Assembly (NCBI RefSeq): GCF_036417845.1
Contig: NC_089978.1
Coordinates: 85,182,007 to 85,246,006 of the forward strand
DNA: 64,000 nucleotides
Direction of reading: 5' to 3'
From: Apteryx mantelli
Taxonomy: Eukaryota > Chordata > Aves > Apterygiformes > Apterygidae
Under the pieces are notes generated by a model. It was not told the DNA's origin, did not search any database, and saw only the letters and a list, made by a program, of their open reading frames with translations. Position 1 is the first letter of the stretch, and every line of letters starts with the position of its first letter. The translations under genes were made by a program, and so were the position numbers. Positions 60,336 to 64,000 of the stretch are shown piece after piece.

Positions 60336-62970
60336 GCATCAGAGCATAAACAAGGACAAAAAAAGGAGATTTTGAAAGTTTCCATGACTTTTCTTGCCAT
60401 TTGTGGAATAAGAAGTATGTTGAGGATTAAATTGAAATCAAAATGGAAAAGTTAGATTAAATTGAGTATTAATCTACAAGGAATATAAGACAGGAATTTG
60501 AACAATGGCCACTTAAGTCCTTTTAGTGAGCTAAATAACATTAGGTTCTAGGGCAACTGGGAGAAACATTATTGCATAAGAGCCTTCTAGGTCCGCAGTC
60601 AGACAAACAGTTGATAGTTTATGTGTATGGGTCAGGTGAAATAAGAATTCATAAGAAGTTCAGTGTTTGTAACATCAAATACGAACAATTAGGATTAAGA
60701 CAGAATACATAAAAGAGAAGTTTATGTGTTTCATTAGTTATGAGACAGCAGCGTGCCAGTAGCAGCATTAGCCTGAGAGGAGAAAAAAACTCTTCATCAG
60801 CAAAGCTAGACAGACAATCATTTGTATCAATTAAAGTGAATAAAGGTAACCTGAAAAAATAGTAAAATAGAAAATATAGATTGGCTTTTGGATTTGAGGA
60901 ATTGTCTTAATTTATAGATTACTTTTCCATCTGTGTAAGATAAAAAAGCACAGAAAAAGAGAAAAAAAAACAGCTTAGTATGTGGGTATAGAGGAAAGAG
61001 TGAGGAAAACGTAAACAAGACCCTTAATGATTATTACTTAAAATCGATAATTGATTTATGTGCATTTATTCAAAATCAATAGTGATATACGTGCTTTGAA
61101 AAAATTCGTATGTAGGTGTATGTGAAGAACTTGGAAATAGTATTATTGTCAGCTATGGTTTCTAACAGCACATTATGGAAAGAGTAAAATAACCTCTGAG
61201 TGAAAGAAATTGTGTATCTACTGTATTTGCATTTGTAAAATTTTTCCAAATAAAACCCAAACAATTCTTTTCTCTCAGACTAATGATGGCTACTTTGTTA
61301 TATGCATCTGTACATCACAACCAATTTTAAATCAAAAAGAAAATATTGGACTTGTAAACCTGCAGTGAGACTAATGTCAAAACTTAGGCAGCTGAAAGTC
61401 ATTTTAGACTGCCTTTCTAATCAGTAGAAAGAGGCACCTCCACCACGAAATTCTTCCAAAGCCCAGACAGGTACATAAGATAGGTCAGATGCACTGCTTA
61501 TGGCAAGTACTTTTCTGTCTGTTGACTACAAAGGAAGCCAGGGTAACCAGTCTGAAAATTGGATGTCTTAAGTCATGTTAGGTAAGCCTCATCACAAACA
61601 TACAATGTGAAAAAAAGTAAAATGTGCATCATCATATTCAAAATATTAAGCTCTATTTTTTCAGAAAAATGGTTATATAAAAAATGCTTTTCTCTACACC
61701 TACTATGTGTGTGTGATTAAGGTCAAACCTGCTGTATTTAGGAAAAGAAATATATTTTTTCCTCTGCTGCTTTTTCACAAGCTGAGACAGCACAGCTTAG
61801 AGTGAATGAATTGTGGATGAGGTGGTATCCAAACCATTATTTCATTACAATGTGTAACACATCTGTTAATCTTTAAGACAAGCAGGTTGCAGACAATGAC
61901 TTTAAGGACCTGTATAGAGCCAGTAGAGCTACCCACAGTGCATAATTCAGCCTGCAGTATCATTTTTACAGGCAAAGAACTGCATGATCACAAGGACTCA
62001 GTTTGACTCTTGGAGCTGTAAATTAGAAAAGAAAATTGAATACGTACAAGCTAGAAATATTTGAAACAGCAGATGTGTAACTTCACAATGGATTAAAAAG
62101 TCACTTCTCAGAATAAACTGGCACGTGGTTTTGTGTATTCTAGGAGGAAACTGGAGAGAAGTGCTGTTACTAGTTAACCGTTTCTCCTATGCAAGCATTT
62201 CTAGATAATAATGATCAAGCATTTCAAGAATGCATTGTCATCATCTAATCCTACCAAATCCTTCTGCATATAAACCGGTCATGTTGCATACTGACTGGAG
62301 CCAATACTGTGTTTCTTGCGTAACTGTGAGTGATGTACCAGTGTTATTGTTCCATTTATGCATAGGTTTACAATACATAGAGCTTTTATATTATGCTGTT
62401 ATGAGAGCTCTGGGTTGCATTTATTCACACAGTGAGTTTTCAGGCTTTTGTGTGTGGGTGTCATTGCGTTTCTGCATGTTTCAAGGAAGCAGAGGTAAAA
62501 TGCAGGGCCAATGTGAGTCTCTGAATCAAGAGGTTCTGAAGACCAGCGCTCCAGTCTAGGATATATTGTCAGAGCTGCTTACTCACCAGGGTCAGATTTT
62601 ACTTGCTATTTTTGTATAAGTGCATTTAGAGTTCAGTGCATGCACAAGGTTGAAAGTGGGTCTCAGAATCTCATATAAAGTATTTAACTGAGTCTTACAC
62701 TTTAATGTGCCCAACAGTCTACATGGAAGAATTCTCAACTTTAACAGAAAATAAAAAGCTGAGCTTTCCTGGGTAAATTCCCCAGCACTACCAGATTCGT
62801 GGATCTCTTACATGCATGGAACAAGCACACAGCATACAACTGAGATCTGTTTTGTAGAGAGGGGGCCAAATCTTCAGATCCTGTAAGCTAACACAAATCC
62901 TGTAGCTAATTTACCAACTAGAGACCTAGTTTGAGGACATTACTTTTTTTGGTGGAAGAATATTTCTTTC

Positions 62971-62985
62971 TTTTTTTTTTTTTTT
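62971..62985. repeat. T homopolymer
   Basis: Fifteen T preceded by TTTCTTTC in intron 7. Low-complexity. Confidence 0.9.
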
Positions 62986-63681
62986 AACTACATCACATTC
63001 TGAAGAAAAGTATCTTCTTTTAAAGGAATATGTAAGATTTTTTTTCTTCAGATGATTCAAAATTAAAATATTCAAGCAAAGTTTGAAATACTTTGATTTG
63101 GATACACTATTGCAATGCTTCAGTTTGAAATTGGAAAGCTGGAAATCAGTTGTGTCATACTTCCCTTTCTTCTATGGCCTTCCTTGACATTTCAGATGCT
63201 TTATTGTCTCCTATAATGCACTACCTCCTCCTTCCAAGAGAACATATCATGGTTCTGAGTTTGAAAGTTGGCATTCGTATGTTTTTGTGTGAGTTCTTAC
63301 AGTTTCAGTGCTATCAGATCATTAAAAGGAAGCTATTCTAACATTTCAACACTATCCACATAATTGCTTTTGTGATTTATGGTCTCTTATGTTGTGGTCT
63401 CTTGGTCATTTCTAGAATCTGAACGTATTGTGATCCTAAGTCAGCAGGAAGTTTTGCTAATTAAGGAAAACAATGTTGTGAAATTACAATCAGTTTCCAA
63501 TATTCCTGTCTTGTGAAAACATTTGTTTTTCTTTTATTATATTAGATATGCTTCAGTGCAACTTTTTTAGCTCTAAAAGTAGCAGTGGTCTGTATATGAC
63601 ACCTTATTTTTCAGATGCAATTATTTAAATTTTCAATTGTCATTATTTATATTAATTTGGTGATAAAAGGAGAATATAGTC

Positions 63682-63739
63682 AAGTTTAGACTCTCAAAAA
63701 TGGATTTAGACTGTCAGATGGATTTAGAGTCTCAAAAAC
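63682..63739. repeat. Three imperfect tandem units of 18-20 bp
   Basis: Units at 63682-63701, 63702-63719 and 63720-63739 share a GTTTAGA or GATTTAGA core followed by CTCTCAAAAA, CTGTCAGAT or GTCTCAAAAA. A short diverged tandem array near the window end. Confidence 0.8.
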
Positions 63740-64000
63740 AGAAGTGCCAGAATTCTGTGACAGGATTAAAACAGAAGTGAAATTACATCTTACCTAACAA
63801 ATAAACACACATTTTGCCAGCTGCATGCAGCATTGTCTTCCTCTGAGAATTTTGTCAAAGATATTGTGCATATTCAACAGTTTTGCTTTTCCTTTCCACT
63901 ACATCATAAAAAGTCTTTATAGAAGGCCTAAACTATTTCACCATTGCTACTAATGGCTCATAATAACAGGCAGATGTAACAGTAGATAAGAGCAGTGCAA

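Overview
This window is vertebrate nuclear DNA carrying the 5' two-thirds of one gene on the + strand: GLRA2, the glycine receptor alpha-2 subunit, an anion-selective Cys-loop ligand-gated channel. Seven consecutive coding-exon positions are visible. One of them exists as two tandem alternative copies (exons 3A and 3B). All visible introns are GT-AG and all exon phases fit, giving an open reading frame from the initiator Met to residue 310. The remaining part (TM3, intracellular loop, TM4, 3'UTR) was not found and should lie downstream of base 64000.

The host is most likely a bird. The only interspersed repeat I can identify is a CR1 LINE fragment, the dominant avian/reptilian retroposon. The rest of the intronic DNA is AT-rich and poor in recognisable repeats. 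A crocodilian or turtle cannot be excluded. There are no prokaryotic features, operons, CRISPR arrays or RNA genes that I can support.

Layout: 5'UTR and exon 1 (1-164); intron 1; exon 2 (2351-2484); a 19.6-kb intron 2 with the CR1 copy at about 19.1-20.7 kb; exon 3A (22123-22190), a 96-bp mini-intron and exon 3B (22287-22354); a 6.9-kb intron; exon 4 (29270-29493); a 13.7-kb intron; exon 5 (43241-43323); exon 6 (44616-44753); exon 7 (47514-47728); then more than 16 kb of the next intron. Exons 1-2 encode the signal peptide and N-terminal segment. Exons 3-6 and the start of exon 7 encode the extracellular glycine-binding domain with both disulfides. The rest of exon 7 encodes TM1 and the pore-lining TM2.

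The most interesting feature is the tandem 3A/3B pair. The copies differ at 12 of 68 bases but at only two residues (Val-Thr versus Ile-Ala). Including both copies produces an in-frame stop four codons into 3B, so the locus behaves as a mutually exclusive switch. The TCAT-rich NOVA-binding cluster I remember upstream of mammalian exon 3A is not evident here. I found no evidence of an undescribed system. The other findings are local repeats, G-rich tracts, GC-richer intronic islands and homeodomain-site-like AT clusters in introns.
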